This document shows, piece after piece, positions 10,451 to 23,506 of a stretch of DNA of 64,000 nucleotides (within the stretch, counting starts at the first letter, position 1; the number at the start of each line of letters is the position of its first letter). The stretch is from positions 145,139 through 209,138 of the forward strand of contig NZ_QTQP01000007.1 in assembly GCF_003854275.1 (NCBI RefSeq), written 5' to 3'. Both the position numbers and the translations under genes were made by a program. Under the pieces are notes generated by a model. The model had not been told where the DNA came from. It ran no database searches and saw nothing but the letters and a program-made list of their open reading frames with translations. The stretch is from Burkholderia sp. Bp8963. Lineage in GTDB: Bacteria > Pseudomonadota > Gammaproteobacteria > Burkholderiales > Burkholderiaceae.

Positions 10451-10476
10451 AGCGGGCTAATAAGCCCGCTTTTTTT
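10451..10476 (+). terminator. Rho-independent terminator (plus direction)
   Basis: Perfect 8-bp stem AGCGGGCT/AGCCCGCT with an AATA loop, followed by TTTTTT on the plus strand. No annotated plus-strand gene ends here; the nearest, pheC, stops 700 bp upstream. It may therefore end an unrecognised plus-strand RNA, or act as a converging-transcript barrier for the minus-strand synthetase gene to its right. Confidence 0.7.
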
Positions 10477-10522
10477 CGTCCATCGAAAGCGTAACGGCCC
10501 GCAGGCCGTCACGTGTCGCGCG

Positions 10523-12250
10523 TCACGCGGTCTTCTGCTCGCCGAGCTTCAGTTCATCGATCATGCGCTGGCGCATGATGAACTTCTGCACCTTGCCTGT
10601 CACCGTCATCGGCAGCTCGTCGACGAAGCGGATATAGCGCGGGATCTTGTAGTGCGCGATCTGCCCCTGGCAGAATGCGCGTACGTCGTCCTCGGTCATC
10701 TGTTCGCCTGCACGCAGCACGATCCACGCGCACACTTCCTCACCATATTTCGGGTCCGGCACGCCGAATACCTGCGCACTCTGAATCTTCGGATGACGAA
10801 ACAGATATTCCTCGATCTCGCGCGGATAGATGTTCTCGCCACCGCGGATCAGCATGTCCTTCAGCCGGCCGACGATGTTGCAGTAGCCGTCCGCATCGAG
10901 CGTCGCGAGATCGCCCGTGTGCATCCAGCCGTCGATCAGCACGTCGCGCGTTTTCGATTCGTCGTCCCAATAGCCGCGCATCACCGAGTAGCCCTTCGTG
11001 CACAGCTCGCCAGTCGATCCGACCGGCACGATGCCGCCGCTCGGATCGACGATCTTCACCTCGAGGTGCGGCTGGATACGGCCGACCGTCGTCGTGCGCT
11101 TCTCGAGCGGATCGTCGGTCGAGCTCTGGAACGAGACGGGGCTCGTCTCCGTCATCCCGTACGCGATCGTGATCTCCGACAGATGCATCTGCGACACGAC
11201 GCGCTTCATCGTCTCGATCGGGCACGGCGAGCCGGCCATGATGCCCGTGCGCAGCGTCGACAGGTCGTAGTTCGCGAAGTCCGGATGGTCGAGCTCCGCG
11301 ATGAACATCGTCGGCACGCCGTGCAGCGCGGTGCAGCGTTCTTCGGATACCGCCGCGAGCGTCGCGACCGGATCGAACGCCTCGCCGGGGAACACCATTG
11401 CGGCGCCCGTCGACACGCACGCGAGCACCGCGAGCACCATCCCGAAGCAGTGATACAGCGGCACCGGGATGCACAGCGCGTCCTGCTCGCTCAAGCGCAT
11501 CGCCATCGCGATCGAGCGCGCGTTGTTGACGACGTTGCGATGCGTGAGCGTCGCGCCCTTCGGGCTGCCGGTCGTGCCGCTCGTGAACTGGATGTTGATC
11601 GGATCATTCGGCCCAAGCGTCGCGCCGAACGCATCGAGCGCAACCGTGTCGACCGTGTCGCGGCCGCGCGCCATCACATCGGCGAAGCGGAACATGCCGG
11701 CGGGCGCGACGTCGCCCATCGACACGACGATGCGCAGGCTCGGCACACGCACCGCGTGCAGATCGCCCGGCGCCGCGGTCGCGAGCTCCGGCGCAATCGT
11801 CTGCAGCATCTCGACGTAACCGGACGACTTGAAGCGCTCGGCGGCGATCACGGCCTTGCAGCCGACCTTGTTCAGCGCGTATTCGAGTTCCGCGAGGCGG
11901 TACGCGGGGTTGATGTTCACGAGCACCGCGCCGATCCGCGCGGTCGCGAACTGGGTCAGCAGCCATTCGCTGCGGTTCGGCGACCAGATGCCGACGCGGT
12001 CGCCGCTGCCGATCCCGAGCGCCGCGAGGCCGGCGGCCAGCACGTCGACCTCGGCCGCGAATTCGCGCCAGGTCCAGCGCACGCGCTGCTCGCGGAACAC
12101 CACAGCCGGACGATCGGGAAAGCGTGCTGCCGTGTCCCGCAGGAACTGGCCGATCGTTGCTTCGGACAACGGCACGTCGGTCGCGCCGCGCACGTACGAC
12201 AATCCGTTTTCGGGCGCAATCAGCGCCCCTACGCGTGATTCAGCTGCCAT
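10523..12250 (-). CDS. AMP-dependent acyl-CoA synthetase (medium/long-chain fatty acid ligase type)
   Basis: The 575-residue ANL-superfamily ligase activates a carboxylic acid as acyl-AMP and then forms the acyl-CoA. Visible motifs are the P-loop [18 protein letters not shown], the A5 motif YGMTETSP, the A7 motif GWMHTGDLA, the hinge [23 protein letters not shown], and the catalytic lysine near the C-terminus in VTGKVQKF. Length and motif spacing match the FadD-like/AcsA-like group used in fatty acid or branched-chain acid degradation. Substrate cannot be read from the sequence. It stands alone, downstream of no operon partner, and is separated from atpC by 165 bp that contain the atp terminator. 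Confidence 0.88.
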   Translation of the reverse strand: MAAESRVGALIAPENGLSYVRGATDVPLSEATIGQFLRDTAARFPDRPAVVFREQRVRWTWREFAAEVDVLAAGLAALGIGSGDRVGIWSPNRSEWLLTQFATARIGAVLVNINPAYRLAELEYALNKVGCKAVIAAERFKSSGYVEMLQTIAPELATAAPGDLHAVRVPSLRIVVSMGDVAPAGMFRFADVMARGRDTVDTVALDAFGATLGPNDPINIQFTSGTTGSPKGATLTHRNVVNNARSIAMAMRLSEQDALCIPVPLYHCFGMVLAVLACVSTGAAMVFPGEAFDPVATLAAVSEERCTALHGVPTMFIAELDHPDFANYDLSTLRTGIMAGSPCPIETMKRVVSQMHLSEITIAYGMTETSPVSFQSSTDDPLEKRTTTVGRIQPHLEVKIVDPSGGIVPVGSTGELCTKGYSVMRGYWDDESKTRDVLIDGWMHTGDLATLDADGYCNIVGRLKDMLIRGGENIYPREIEEYLFRHPKIQSAQVFGVPDPKYGEEVCAWIVLRAGEQMTEDDVRAFCQGQIAHYKIPRYIRFVDELPMTVTGKVQKFIMRQRMIDELKLGEQKTA

Positions 12251-12368
12251 GAGTGTCTCCGTGAATCTTATGATCTGATCATGCGGATGATGCCGTGCTC
12301 CGCTGACGACACTCTGACATCAATTCACCGCGACCGGACGAAATAGCACGGTCGGACGCAACCAGGCG

Positions 12369-12394
12369 AAAAAAAAAGCAGCCCGAAGGCTGCT
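12369..12394 (-). terminator. Terminator of the atp operon
   Basis: On the minus strand, just after the atpC stop, AGCAGCC/GGCTGCT pair around a UUCG-type loop and are followed by nine T residues. This is a classic intrinsic terminator at the end of atpIBEFHAGDC. Confidence 0.9.
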
Positions 12395-12415
12395 TTCTTT
12401 CACGTGCTGCGCGGC

Positions 12416-12841
12416 TCAGTGCCGGCTGCGGATCTTCGCCAGACGCTGGATCGCTTCGAGCTGCGCCATCGCGGTCGCGAGCTCGGATTGCGCCTTCGCG
12501 AGGTCGATGTCCGACTTCGCGTTCTGCAGCGTTTCCTCGGCGCGCTTGCGCGCTTCCTCGGCCTTCGCCGAATCGAGATCCTTGCCGCGAATCGCGGTGT
12601 CGGCGAGCACCGTTACGGCGCCCGGCTGCACTTCGAGAATGCCGCCCGCGACGAACACGAATTCGTCGTTGCCGTTCTCGACCTCGATGCGCACCGCACC
12701 CGGACGAATCCGCGTGATCAGCGGCGTATGGCCCGGCAGGATGCCCAGCTCACCCGCTTCGCCCGGCAGCGCGACGAACTTCGCCTCGCCCGAGAAGATC
12801 TGCTCTTCCGCGCTGACGACGTCTACTTTGATGGTTGCCAT
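12416..12841 (-). CDS. atpC: ATP synthase F1 subunit epsilon
   Basis: The 141-residue product begins [23 protein letters not shown], has the conserved [13 protein letters not shown] block of the beta-sandwich, and ends in two helices rich in Ala/Glu/Lys. Epsilon sits in the central stalk and its C-terminal helices inhibit ATP hydrolysis. It is the last gene of the operon, 105 nt after atpD and followed by an intrinsic terminator. Confidence 0.97.
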   Translation of the reverse strand: MATIKVDVVSAEEQIFSGEAKFVALPGEAGELGILPGHTPLITRIRPGAVRIEVENGNDEFVFVAGGILEVQPGAVTVLADTAIRGKDLDSAKAEEARKRAEETLQNAKSDIDLAKAQSELATAMAQLEAIQRLAKIRSRH

Positions 12842-12946
12842 ATCGACTCCTGGTTGAGCGTGTTACGTGGGCGCCGTGTCTCCTATCGCCAGTGCCATAG
12901 GAGAATCAACAACAGACACCGGCGCCCGCTGCGTTACACCCGACCT

Positions 12947-14410
<1,464 letters not shown>

Positions 14411-15286
14411 TTAGACAGCTGCAGCGCCGCCGACGATCTCCGACAGTTCCTTCGTGATCGCGGCCTGACGGCTCTTGTTGTAGACCAGTTGCAGCTCGCT
14501 GATCACGGTCTTCGCGTTGTCGGACGCAGCCTTCATTGCGACCATCCGCGCCGATTGCTCCGACGCCATGTTTTCCGCGACAGCCTGGTACACCAGCGCC
14601 TCGACGTAGCGCACGAGCAGTTCGTCGACGACAGCCTGCGCGTCCGGCTCGTAGATGTAGTCCCACGACGTGGCCGGCGTGCCGTCATTCGCCTCGAAGT
14701 GCTCCGACGACAGCGGCAGCAGCTGCTCGATCACCGCTTCCTGCTTCATCGTGTTGACGAAGCGCGTGTACGCGAGATAAACCGCCGACAGCTTGCCTTC
14801 CGAGTACAGATCGAGCTGCGTCTTCACCGCGCCGATCAGCTTGTCGAGGTGCGGGGTGTCGCCGAGGTGCACGACCTGCGACATCACCTTCGCGCCGAAG
14901 CGGTTCAGGAACCCGAGGCCCTTGCTACCGATCGCGGTGGCTTCGACCTTCTGGCCCTTCTCTTCCAGCTCCTTGAACTTCTGCACCGTCGCGCGCAGCA
15001 CGTTCGTGTTCAGACCGCCGCACAGACCCTTGTCCGTCGTGACGAGAATGATGCCGGCCGTCTTTGCGCCTTCATTTGCCACCATGAACGGGTGGCGGTA
15101 CTCCGGGTTCGCGCGGCTCATGTGCGATGCGATGGCACGGACCTTGTCCGCATACGGGCGGGCAGCGCGCATGCGTTCCTGGGCGCGGCGCATCTTCGAT
15201 GCGGCCACCATCTCCATCGCCTTCGTGATCTTGCGCGTGTTCTGCACGCTCTTGATCTTGCCGCGAATTTCCTTCATTCCAGCCAT
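14411..15286 (-). CDS. atpG: ATP synthase F1 subunit gamma
   Basis: 291 residues. The N-terminal coiled-coil half carries [29 protein letters not shown], and the C-terminal coil ([21 protein letters not shown]) is followed by the family signature region near the end. Gamma is the rotor shaft linking the c-ring to the alpha3beta3 head. It lies between atpA and atpD with the usual gaps of about 70 nt. Confidence 0.97.
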   Translation of the reverse strand: MAGMKEIRGKIKSVQNTRKITKAMEMVAASKMRRAQERMRAARPYADKVRAIASHMSRANPEYRHPFMVANEGAKTAGIILVTTDKGLCGGLNTNVLRATVQKFKELEEKGQKVEATAIGSKGLGFLNRFGAKVMSQVVHLGDTPHLDKLIGAVKTQLDLYSEGKLSAVYLAYTRFVNTMKQEAVIEQLLPLSSEHFEANDGTPATSWDYIYEPDAQAVVDELLVRYVEALVYQAVAENMASEQSARMVAMKAASDNAKTVISELQLVYNKSRQAAITKELSEIVGGAAAV

Positions 15287-15355
15287 AGCTTGCTCCTTGA
15301 CCGAAGCGGCGCGGGCGCCTCAGCACCCGCGCGGCCTCAGTGTGTCACTCGCGGA

Positions 15356-16897
15356 TCAATAGGCACCGGACTTCTTGAAGGATTCGATCGCCGCGCGCAG
15401 CGCGCCTTCGTCGTCCTTCGAGAGATCCTTGGTGTCTTCGATGCGCTTGATGAGGTCAGCGTGGCTGGTCTTCAGGAATTCGCGCAGGCCCTTCTCGAAC
15501 GGCAGCACTTGCTTCACGTCGAGGTCGTCGAAGTAGCCGTTGTTCGCGGCGTACAGCGACACGGCCAGTTCCCACACCTGCAGCGGCTGGTACTGCGGCT
15601 GCTTCAGCAGTTCCGTCACGCGGCGGCCGCGCTCGAGCTGCTTGCGGGTCGCTTCGTCGAGGTCCGACGCGAACTGCGCGAACGCTGCGAGTTCACGATA
15701 CTGCGCGAGGTCGGTACGGATACCGCCCGACAGCTTCTTCACGACCTTCGTCTGCGCGGCGCCACCGACTCGCGACACCGACACGCCGGCGTTGATTGCC
15801 GGGCGGATGCCTGCGTTGAACAGGTCGGTTTCCAGGAAGATCTGGCCGTCGGTAATCGAGATCACGTTCGTCGGAACGAACGCGGTCACGTCGCCCGCTT
15901 GCGTTTCGATGACCGGCAGTGCCGTCAGCGAGCCGCTCTTGCCCTTCACTTCGCCGTTCGTGAACTTCTCGACGTACTCTTCCGACACGCGAGCCGCACG
16001 CTCGAGCAGACGCGAGTGCAGATAGAACACGTCGCCCGGGTAGGCTTCACGGCCCGGCGGGCGGCGCAGCAGCAGCGAGATCTGACGGTATGCCCAAGCC
16101 TGCTTGGTCAAGTCGTCATAGATGATCAGCGCATCTTGACCGCGATCGCGGAAGTATTCGCCCATCGTGCAGCCGGCGTACGGTGCGAGGTACTGCATCG
16201 CAGCCGAATCCGATGCCGAAGCCGCGACGACGATCGTGTACTCCATCGCGCCGGTTTCTTCGAGCTTGCGCACCACGTTCATGATCGACGAAGCCTTCTG
16301 GCCGATCGCGACGTAGATACAGATCAGGTCCTTGCCCTTCTGATTGATGATCGTGTCGAGCGCCACCGCGGTCTTGCCGCACTGACGGTCGCCGATGATC
16401 AGCTCACGCTGGCCACGGCCGATCGGCACCATCGCGTCGATCGACTTGAGGCCCGTCTGCACCGGCTGCGACACCGACTTGCGCCAGATCACGCCCGGGG
16501 CGATCTTTTCGATCGCGTCGGTCAGCTTCGCGTTGACCGGGCCCTTGCCGTCGATCGGGTTGCCGAGCGCGTCGACCACGCGGCCGACGAGTTCCGGACC
16601 AACCGGGACTTCGAGAATGCGGCCCGTCGTCTTGACGATGTCGCCTTCCGAGATGTGTTCGTATTCGCCGAGAATCACCGCGCCGACCGAGTCGCGCTCG
16701 AGGTTCAGCGCGAGGCCGAACGTGTTGCCCGGGAACTCGAGCATTTCGCCCTGCATCACGTCCGACAGGCCGTGGATGCGCACGATACCGTCGGTCACGG
16801 AGATCACGGTACCCTGGTTGCGAACGTCTGCGCTCGCTTCAAGGCCCTGGATCCGGCTCTTGATCAGCTCGCTGATCTCAGAGGGATTGAGTTGCAT
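15356..16897 (-). CDS. atpA: ATP synthase F1 subunit alpha (regulatory nucleotide site)
   Basis: 513 residues, identical in length to E. coli AtpA. The non-catalytic P-loop [14 protein letters not shown] lies near residue 170, and the ATPase alpha/beta signature region includes [14 protein letters not shown]. The N-terminus [17 protein letters not shown] is the segment that binds delta. An SD-like CAGGAG lies about 8 nt before the ATG. It is in the centre of the atp operon. Confidence 0.98.
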   Translation of the reverse strand: MQLNPSEISELIKSRIQGLEASADVRNQGTVISVTDGIVRIHGLSDVMQGEMLEFPGNTFGLALNLERDSVGAVILGEYEHISEGDIVKTTGRILEVPVGPELVGRVVDALGNPIDGKGPVNAKLTDAIEKIAPGVIWRKSVSQPVQTGLKSIDAMVPIGRGQRELIIGDRQCGKTAVALDTIINQKGKDLICIYVAIGQKASSIMNVVRKLEETGAMEYTIVVAASASDSAAMQYLAPYAGCTMGEYFRDRGQDALIIYDDLTKQAWAYRQISLLLRRPPGREAYPGDVFYLHSRLLERAARVSEEYVEKFTNGEVKGKSGSLTALPVIETQAGDVTAFVPTNVISITDGQIFLETDLFNAGIRPAINAGVSVSRVGGAAQTKVVKKLSGGIRTDLAQYRELAAFAQFASDLDEATRKQLERGRRVTELLKQPQYQPLQVWELAVSLYAANNGYFDDLDVKQVLPFEKGLREFLKTSHADLIKRIEDTKDLSKDDEGALRAAIESFKKSGAY

Positions 16898-16941
16898 TAT
16901 TCGCTCCTGATAGTCAATTCTGTTGCGTGCCGGCGTGGCGC

Positions 16942-17481
16942 TCAGGCGGTCAACGCAGCCTGCATCGATGCGAGGCGCGCGCGAACCGAGGTGTCGAGCA
17001 CTTCGTCGCCGACCGTCACGCGCACGCCGCCGATCAGCGACGAATCGACTTCGACCGTCGGCTTCAGCTTGCGCTTGAACTTGCGCTCGAGGCTGAACAC
17101 GAGACCTTCGAGATCGGTCCCGTTCAGCGGGAACGCGCTGACGATGGTTGCGTCGGCGGCGCCTTCACGCTCGTTCTTCAGCTCTTCGAACTGCGTGGCG
17201 ATTTCCGGCAGCAGCGCGATGCGATGATTGTCGACCAGCATCTGCACGAAGTTCTTCGCTTCGGCACCGGCCGCGAGCGGCGACTTCAGCGCGGCAAGCA
17301 GCAGCTCGGCCACTTGCGCGCGGGTCACCTTCGGGCTCGACGCGACGGACAGCACATCGGGCAGACGCGCAACCTGGGCCAGCTCTTGCACGAGCGTGGA
17401 CCAGGCGGCGATGTCACCTCCCTCGGCCACGCGGAACAGCGCTTCTGCGTAAGGGCGGGCGATGGTTGCAAGTTCGGCCAT
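16942..17481 (-). CDS. atpH: ATP synthase F1 subunit delta
   Basis: 179 residues starting [19 protein letters not shown], the conserved N-terminal helical domain. The C-terminus carries [23 protein letters not shown], the OSCP signature. Delta joins the b-dimer stalk to the top of F1. The stop of atpF and this start are 2 nt apart, implying translational coupling. Confidence 0.97.
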   Translation of the reverse strand: MAELATIARPYAEALFRVAEGGDIAAWSTLVQELAQVARLPDVLSVASSPKVTRAQVAELLLAALKSPLAAGAEAKNFVQMLVDNHRIALLPEIATQFEELKNEREGAADATIVSAFPLNGTDLEGLVFSLERKFKRKLKPTVEVDSSLIGGVRVTVGDEVLDTSVRARLASMQAALTA

Positions 17482-17483
17482 GA

Positions 17484-17954
17484 TCAGAGCTCGGCTTTCA
17501 GTTGATTCAGCAGTTGGGCGTGGGCCGTTTGATCGACTTCGCGCTTCAGGATCTGCTCGGCGCCCTTCACGGCCAGCGTAGCGACTTCACCACGCAGCGC
17601 TTCGCGCGCCTTCACGATTTGCTGTTCTGCTTCCGCCTTCGCCTGGGTGACGATGCGGGTGGCTTCAGCCTGGGCGTTGGCCTTGATTTCCTCGGCGACC
17701 GCCTGGGCACGCTTTTCAGCGTCGGCGATGCGCTGCTGGCCGTCGTTGCGGGCCTGCGCGAGTTCCTGGTCCACACGCTTGTGCGCTGCGTCGAGTTCCG
17801 CCTTGCCCTTTTCCGCGGCGGCGAGGCCGTCGGCGATCTTCTTCGAACGTTCGTCGAGGGCGTTGATCAACGGCGGCCACACGAACTTCATCGTGAACCA
17901 CGCGAGGACCAGGAACACGACCATTTGCGCAAACAGAGTTGCGTTGAGATTCAC
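17484..17954 (-). CDS. atpF: ATP synthase Fo subunit b
   Basis: 156 residues, the same length as in E. coli. One N-terminal membrane helix ([19 protein letters not shown]) is followed by a long charged amphipathic helix rich in Ala, Lys, Glu and Gln that dimerises as the peripheral stalk. It sits between atpE and atpH in the canonical order. Confidence 0.97.
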   Translation of the reverse strand: MNLNATLFAQMVVFLVLAWFTMKFVWPPLINALDERSKKIADGLAAAEKGKAELDAAHKRVDQELAQARNDGQQRIADAEKRAQAVAEEIKANAQAEATRIVTQAKAEAEQQIVKAREALRGEVATLAVKGAEQILKREVDQTAHAQLLNQLKAEL

Positions 17955-18083
17955 GGTGTTTCCTTATCTGCTATTCCGGAAAAATGAAACGGTAAGGCGC
18001 TCATCGAGTTGCATTCGATCAGCGCCCCAAGTCTCCGTTCCGCCCTGCGCCGGCTTACGCCGGGCGCAAATTTCCGAGAAACC

Positions 18084-19334
<1,251 letters not shown>

Positions 19335-19393
19335 TTATTGCGGGAACAGGCTGGCGCAGTTCCGTGTCGAAACCGCGCGCTGCTTGTTCTTGC

Positions 19394-19921
19394 TTACCGC
19401 CAGGCCAGCGCGACCCAGTACGTCTTCAGCACGACGAGGTACGTGACGAGGAGCGGCACCCAGTGCACGCCGGGGTAGCCAAACGCCACCGCGGCAAACA
19501 ACCCGATCGTCATGCCGAGCTTGAGGGCTTCGCCCGCCACCCAGCTCATCACGGTGGCCGAGCCACCCGCCTTCAGTCGTGCCACGAACAACGCACTTGG
19601 CACCCAGCCGATCGCTCCGCCCAGAAACGCTGACAGCGCAGCGGCGCCCGGCGACTTGGAAAACAGCCACCACGCCAGCGTTGCTACCAGGGACAAGGCC
19701 ACTTGCGTGATCACCACCTTGTAGGGCGTGATGCGCGAGGGCCGACCCACGTTCGGGCCGAACAGCTTCTCAGCCTCTGCCCGCGTGAGCGGAACGATAT
19801 TGTCTTCCTGCTGCTCGGCGTCCCAATCGTCGCCGGATGATTCGCGCCGCTCGCCGGCCGCTGAAGCGGTGCGTTGCGCGCGGTGATCATCGTGCCTTTC
19901 GTTCGGCGCCTGACCCGCCAT
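19394..19921 (-). CDS. atpI: ATP synthase assembly/accessory protein AtpI
   Basis: 175 residues, starting at ATG 19921 rather than the in-frame TTG at 19936. A long charged, Asp/Glu/Arg-rich cytoplasmic N-terminus (about 65 residues) precedes four membrane helices, the first around KVVITQVALSLVATLAWWLF. AtpI homologues lead atp operons and help c-ring assembly or Mg uptake. They are poorly conserved, so the assignment rests mainly on position and topology. The extended N-terminus is longer than in E. coli (126 aa total). Confidence 0.88.
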   Translation of the reverse strand: MAGQAPNERHDDHRAQRTASAAGERRESSGDDWDAEQQEDNIVPLTRAEAEKLFGPNVGRPSRITPYKVVITQVALSLVATLAWWLFSKSPGAAALSAFLGGAIGWVPSALFVARLKAGGSATVMSWVAGEALKLGMTIGLFAAVAFGYPGVHWVPLLVTYLVVLKTYWVALAWR

Positions 19922-20606
19922 CGCAGTCTTCCGCAAAATCCTGAATCCGGCCCCAAGCTTTCCGAAAGCTTTCAGGGGCGCCTAGCTAACAAATCCGGGC
20001 GATTGTAAGCGATAGTTGCAGGTGATTCAAGGCTTTAGACGCGACAAAAACCTGCGTAAAACGTCGCCTCATGATGTGAAAAACGCGCGATTCGACGATG
20101 TACGATGACAGTTGTAAGGTCAGTTTCTTGCACGGGTATTTCGTGCGCGAAAAAAATCGGTTTCGTGTCGGGGCTGCGCTGGCGGATGGGGGGAATGGAG
20201 GGCGCTTCGCTACGATCACTCGCCGTGGATTTCTAGCACGCGTCACCCCGGGTCGACCACAGCCCCCTCCCCTTCGCTGTGAATTCTTGTCCACCGATAT
20301 GTCGCTGTGCGCACAGCACCACAGGTGCGACGCTGTGCACAGATCACTCTTCAGCGCACCGCCTTGAATGCGCCACTCTTGGCGCGTCACTCGCGGATGC
20401 ACCACCTGTGGATAGATCACCAACGGACGCGTCGCCCGGGGATGCATCGCTCGCGAACACGCCAGCCCCACACGTATCGCCTGTGGATGGGCAGCGTGTC
20501 GCTACATCGCCAGACGCGCATCGTTCCACAGACGAGCCACTGTGGACGCGCCATTGAAATGGTGCGACGAACCCCACCTGTATCGCAGGACACTGCGCAG
20601 CAGCAG
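19922..20606. other. atp promoter region with degenerate DnaA-like boxes
   Basis: This 685-bp gene-free segment separates the permease gene from atpI, so it should hold the atp operon promoter. The half near atpI (19985-20150) is AT-rich. The half near the permease contains a run of TGTGGA-type words: TGTGGATAG (20407-20415), TGTGGATGG (20482-20490) and TGTGGACGC (20541-20549), plus several GTGCACAG/GCGCACAG words. None is a perfect DnaA box. Small ORFs across this segment look accidental. Confidence 0.5.
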
Positions 20607-21737
20607 TCAACCGTGTACGAGCAGCCACGCTCCGAGTATCGCGCTCGCAATCGCGAACGGAATCGACACGAGATGAAACGGCAGCCACATGCGCGGCTCC
20701 TTCGCGAGCCGCATCGCGATCAGGTTCGCGAGCGAACCGATCGCCATGCCGAAGCCGCCGACCGACACGCCGAACGCAAGCGCGCGCCAGTCTTGCGTGA
20801 ATTCCGACAAGAGAATCGCGGCCGGCACGTTGCTGATGCCTTGCGACAACGCGGCGCCTGCCGCGAACACGCGCAGCGGCGAATCGAGGCGCGCCTGTGC
20901 GATCGCGTCGTGCACCACCGGCAACGCGGCCGCGCTGCGCAGCACGACGAACATCAGCACGAATATCAGCAGCAGCAGCCAGTCGATTTTCAACACGGCA
21001 TCGCGCCGCACCGCGAACAGCACGACGGCAACCGCAATCAGGCCGGGCAGCGCATGGTGTGCGTCGGCGAGCCACACGAACCCTGCAAACAGTACGGCCG
21101 CGACGAGCGCGTGCATGCGCTGCATGGGCAACGCGACGACATCGCCGGACAGGTCGAGCGGTTTCGCGCGAAACGCGCAGGCAGTCAACGCGAGCAGCAG
21201 CGCCATCAGCGCAACCGCGAGCGGGCCGAGCGTCAGCACGAAGCGGCCGAACGACACGCCGCTCAACTGCCACAGAAACAGATTCTGCGGATTGCCGAGC
21301 GGCGTCGCGACGGACCCCGCGTTGACGGCCAGCGCAACGACGATCACGAGCCGCCGGAACGGCAGCGGCGCCAGTGCGCGCAGCGAGACCATCAGCGGCA
21401 CGACGACGAACAGCGCGACGTCATTGGTGAGCCACATCGCGAGCGCGGCGGCGAACACGACGAGCAGCATCGCAAGCGCACGCTCCGAATGCACGTGGTG
21501 CACAATGCGGTGCGCGAGCCACATCAGGCACCCGGAAAGCTCGAGCGCCTTCGTCAGCATCAGCAGGCCGGCAAGCGTCGCGACCGTCTGCCAGTCGACA
21601 AGATTCGCCAGCACTGCGAACGGTTGCGGACGCAACCATTGCAGCAGGATGAGACCGACGGCCAGCACGGACAGCACAGGTTCCTGCGCGAGCCAGCCGA
21701 ACCACCGGCGCAATGCCGGTACGTTCGCATTATCCAT
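20607..21737 (-). CDS. ArsB/CitM-type ion transporter permease
   Basis: 376 residues, about eleven hydrophobic helices. Two half-repeat motifs typical of the ion-transporter superfamily are visible: MWLTNDVALFVVVPLM followed by NAGSVATPLGNPQNLFLW, and in the second half GAALSQGISNVPAAILLSE. The product is inner-membrane and substrate unknown (anions such as arsenite, citrate or other carboxylates in relatives, or Na+/H+). It starts only 13 nt after the parB stop with a GAGGCG site, so it is the last gene of the mnmG-rsmG-parA-parB operon. The partition operon is more often followed directly by atpI. Confidence 0.8.
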   Translation of the reverse strand: MDNANVPALRRWFGWLAQEPVLSVLAVGLILLQWLRPQPFAVLANLVDWQTVATLAGLLMLTKALELSGCLMWLAHRIVHHVHSERALAMLLVVFAAALAMWLTNDVALFVVVPLMVSLRALAPLPFRRLVIVVALAVNAGSVATPLGNPQNLFLWQLSGVSFGRFVLTLGPLAVALMALLLALTACAFRAKPLDLSGDVVALPMQRMHALVAAVLFAGFVWLADAHHALPGLIAVAVVLFAVRRDAVLKIDWLLLLIFVLMFVVLRSAAALPVVHDAIAQARLDSPLRVFAAGAALSQGISNVPAAILLSEFTQDWRALAFGVSVGGFGMAIGSLANLIAMRLAKEPRMWLPFHLVSIPFAIASAILGAWLLVHG

Positions 21738-21750
21738 TGGCAACGCCTCG

Positions 21751-22644
21751 TTATTCTTCTGCCGTCACGTTCCCGCGCAAACGCGCGAGGATGCCCTCGA
21801 GCGAATCGAGGCTGCCGAAATCGATCATCACCTGCCCGCGTCCGCGGCGGCCGAGCTTGATCTTCACCGTCGACGCCAGCAGGTCGGACAGCTCTTCTTC
21901 GAGACGGCGCGTGTCGCGACCGCCATCGTCCTTCGCGCGCGCCTTGACCGCCGGCGCCTCCTTCGTCGTCTGCGTGACGAGCTTTTCGGTCTCGCGCACC
22001 GACATCCGCTTGTTGACGACCTGGTGCGCAAGCGTGATCTGCGTCGCCGCATCGACCGCGAGCAGCGCACGCGCATGACCCATGTCGAGATCGCCGGCGA
22101 GCAGCATCGTCTGCACCGGCGCCGCGAGATTCAGCAGGCGCAGCAGGTTCGATACCGCGCTGCGCGAACGGCCGACCGATTCGGCCGCCTGTTCGTGCGT
22201 GAAATGGAATTCGTCGATCAGGCGCTGGATGCCGTGCGCCTCTTCCAGCGGATTCAGATCTTCGCGCTGGATGTTCTCGATCAGCGCCATCGCGGCGGCG
22301 GCCAGGTCCGACACGTCCTTCACCAGCACCGGCACTTCGTCGAGACCGGCAAGGCGCGCAGCGCGGAAGCGCCGCTCGCCGGCGATGATCTCGTATTTGT
22401 CTGATGAAATGGGCCGTACCAGGATCGGCTGCATCACGCCCTGCGCGCGGATGCTTGCCGCCAGTTCCTGCAGGCTGCCCTCGTCCATCCGCGTCCGCGG
22501 CTGATACTTGCCGGCCTGCAGCTTCGCAAGCGCGAGCGTGTTCGGTGCGCCCTCGATCTTCACCGCTTCGGTGATGTCGGCGCTGCCACCGAGCAGCGCT
22601 TCGAGGCCACGCCCCAACCCTTTCTTTTTTGGCACCGCGTTCAT
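21751..22644 (-). CDS. parB: Chromosome partitioning protein ParB
   Basis: 297 residues from ATG 22644. The N-terminal GLGRGLEALLG is the ParA-stimulating tail. The CTP-binding ParB box GERRFRAARLAG and the IENIQREDLNPLEEA motif follow. A central helix-turn-helix (EQAAESVGRSRSAVSNLLRLL) reads parS, and a C-terminal dimerisation domain (VKIKLGRRGRGQVMIDF) closes the protein. ParB loads at parS and spreads as a CTP-dependent clamp to form the segregation complex. Candidate parS sites lie in mnmG (24728-24741) and in the array at 26.5-29.2 kb. Confidence 0.97.
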   Translation of the reverse strand: MNAVPKKKGLGRGLEALLGGSADITEAVKIEGAPNTLALAKLQAGKYQPRTRMDEGSLQELAASIRAQGVMQPILVRPISSDKYEIIAGERRFRAARLAGLDEVPVLVKDVSDLAAAAMALIENIQREDLNPLEEAHGIQRLIDEFHFTHEQAAESVGRSRSAVSNLLRLLNLAAPVQTMLLAGDLDMGHARALLAVDAATQITLAHQVVNKRMSVRETEKLVTQTTKEAPAVKARAKDDGGRDTRRLEEELSDLLASTVKIKLGRRGRGQVMIDFGSLDSLEGILARLRGNVTAEE

Positions 22645-22675
22645 GTCTTTCTTCCTCGCTTCGCTCGTGTCCGGA

Positions 22676-23452
22676 TCACGCATCGAATGCGCGCACGCGC
22701 TCGATCATCTCGGCGCCGAACTGGAGATAGGCTTGCGCACCACGCGAGCTGCGGTCGAACACGACACCAGGCAGACCGTAGCTCGGCGCTTCGGCCAGCC
22801 GGACGTTACGCGGAATCACCACGTCGAACACCTTGTCGCCGAAGTGCGCCTTCAGTTGATCGGAGACCTGCTGCTGCAGCGTGATGCGCGGATCGAACAT
22901 CACTCGCAGCAACCCGATGATCTTCAGGTCGCGGTTCATGTTCGCGTGCACCTGCTTGATCGTGTTGACGAGATCCGACAGGCCTTCCAGCGCGAAGTAC
23001 TCGCACTGCATCGGAATCACGACGCCGTGCGCCGCACACAGGCCGTTCAGCGTCAGCAGCGACAGCGTCGGCGGGCAGTCGATCAGTACGAAGTCGTAGT
23101 CGTCGGCGACGCGATCGAGCGCCGCCTTCAGCTGGCGCTCGCGGTTCTCGATGCCGATCAGCTCGATCTCGGCGCCGGACAGCTCACGGTTCGCCGGCAG
23201 CACGTCGTACGTCACCGATTCGGGCCGCACGCGCGCGTCCGCGACCGACACGCCGTCGACCAGCACCTCGTACACGGTCGATTCGACACCGGCCTTGTCG
23301 ATCCCGCTGCCCATCGTCGCGTTGCCCTGCGGGTCGAGATCGATCAGCAGGACCCGTTGCTCCTGCGCTGCCAGGCTTGCGGCGAGATTGACCGTCGTCG
23401 TCGTCTTGCCGACGCCCCCCTTCTGGTTCGCAACGCAGAAGATCTTTGCCAT
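22676..23452 (-). CDS. parA: Chromosome partitioning ATPase ParA
   Basis: 258 residues starting MAKIFCVANQKGGVGKTTTTVN at ATG 23452, with the deviant Walker A lysine pair of MinD/ParA ATPases. LLIDLDPQGNATMG and VLIDCPPTLSLLTLNGL are the Walker A' and B regions. The lack of an N-terminal HTH makes it a chromosomal type Ib-like ParA, not a plasmid type Ia. It drives origin movement on the nucleoid with ParB. It overlaps neither neighbour but lies 31 nt from parB and 54 nt from rsmG. Confidence 0.97.
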   Translation of the reverse strand: MAKIFCVANQKGGVGKTTTTVNLAASLAAQEQRVLLIDLDPQGNATMGSGIDKAGVESTVYEVLVDGVSVADARVRPESVTYDVLPANRELSGAEIELIGIENRERQLKAALDRVADDYDFVLIDCPPTLSLLTLNGLCAAHGVVIPMQCEYFALEGLSDLVNTIKQVHANMNRDLKIIGLLRVMFDPRITLQQQVSDQLKAHFGDKVFDVVIPRNVRLAEAPSYGLPGVVFDRSSRGAQAYLQFGAEMIERVRAFDA

Positions 23453-23506
23453 CGTTGATGTGTTCCTTCGTACCTTCAAACATTCGGCGCGCCACTTGGC
23501 GCGCCG

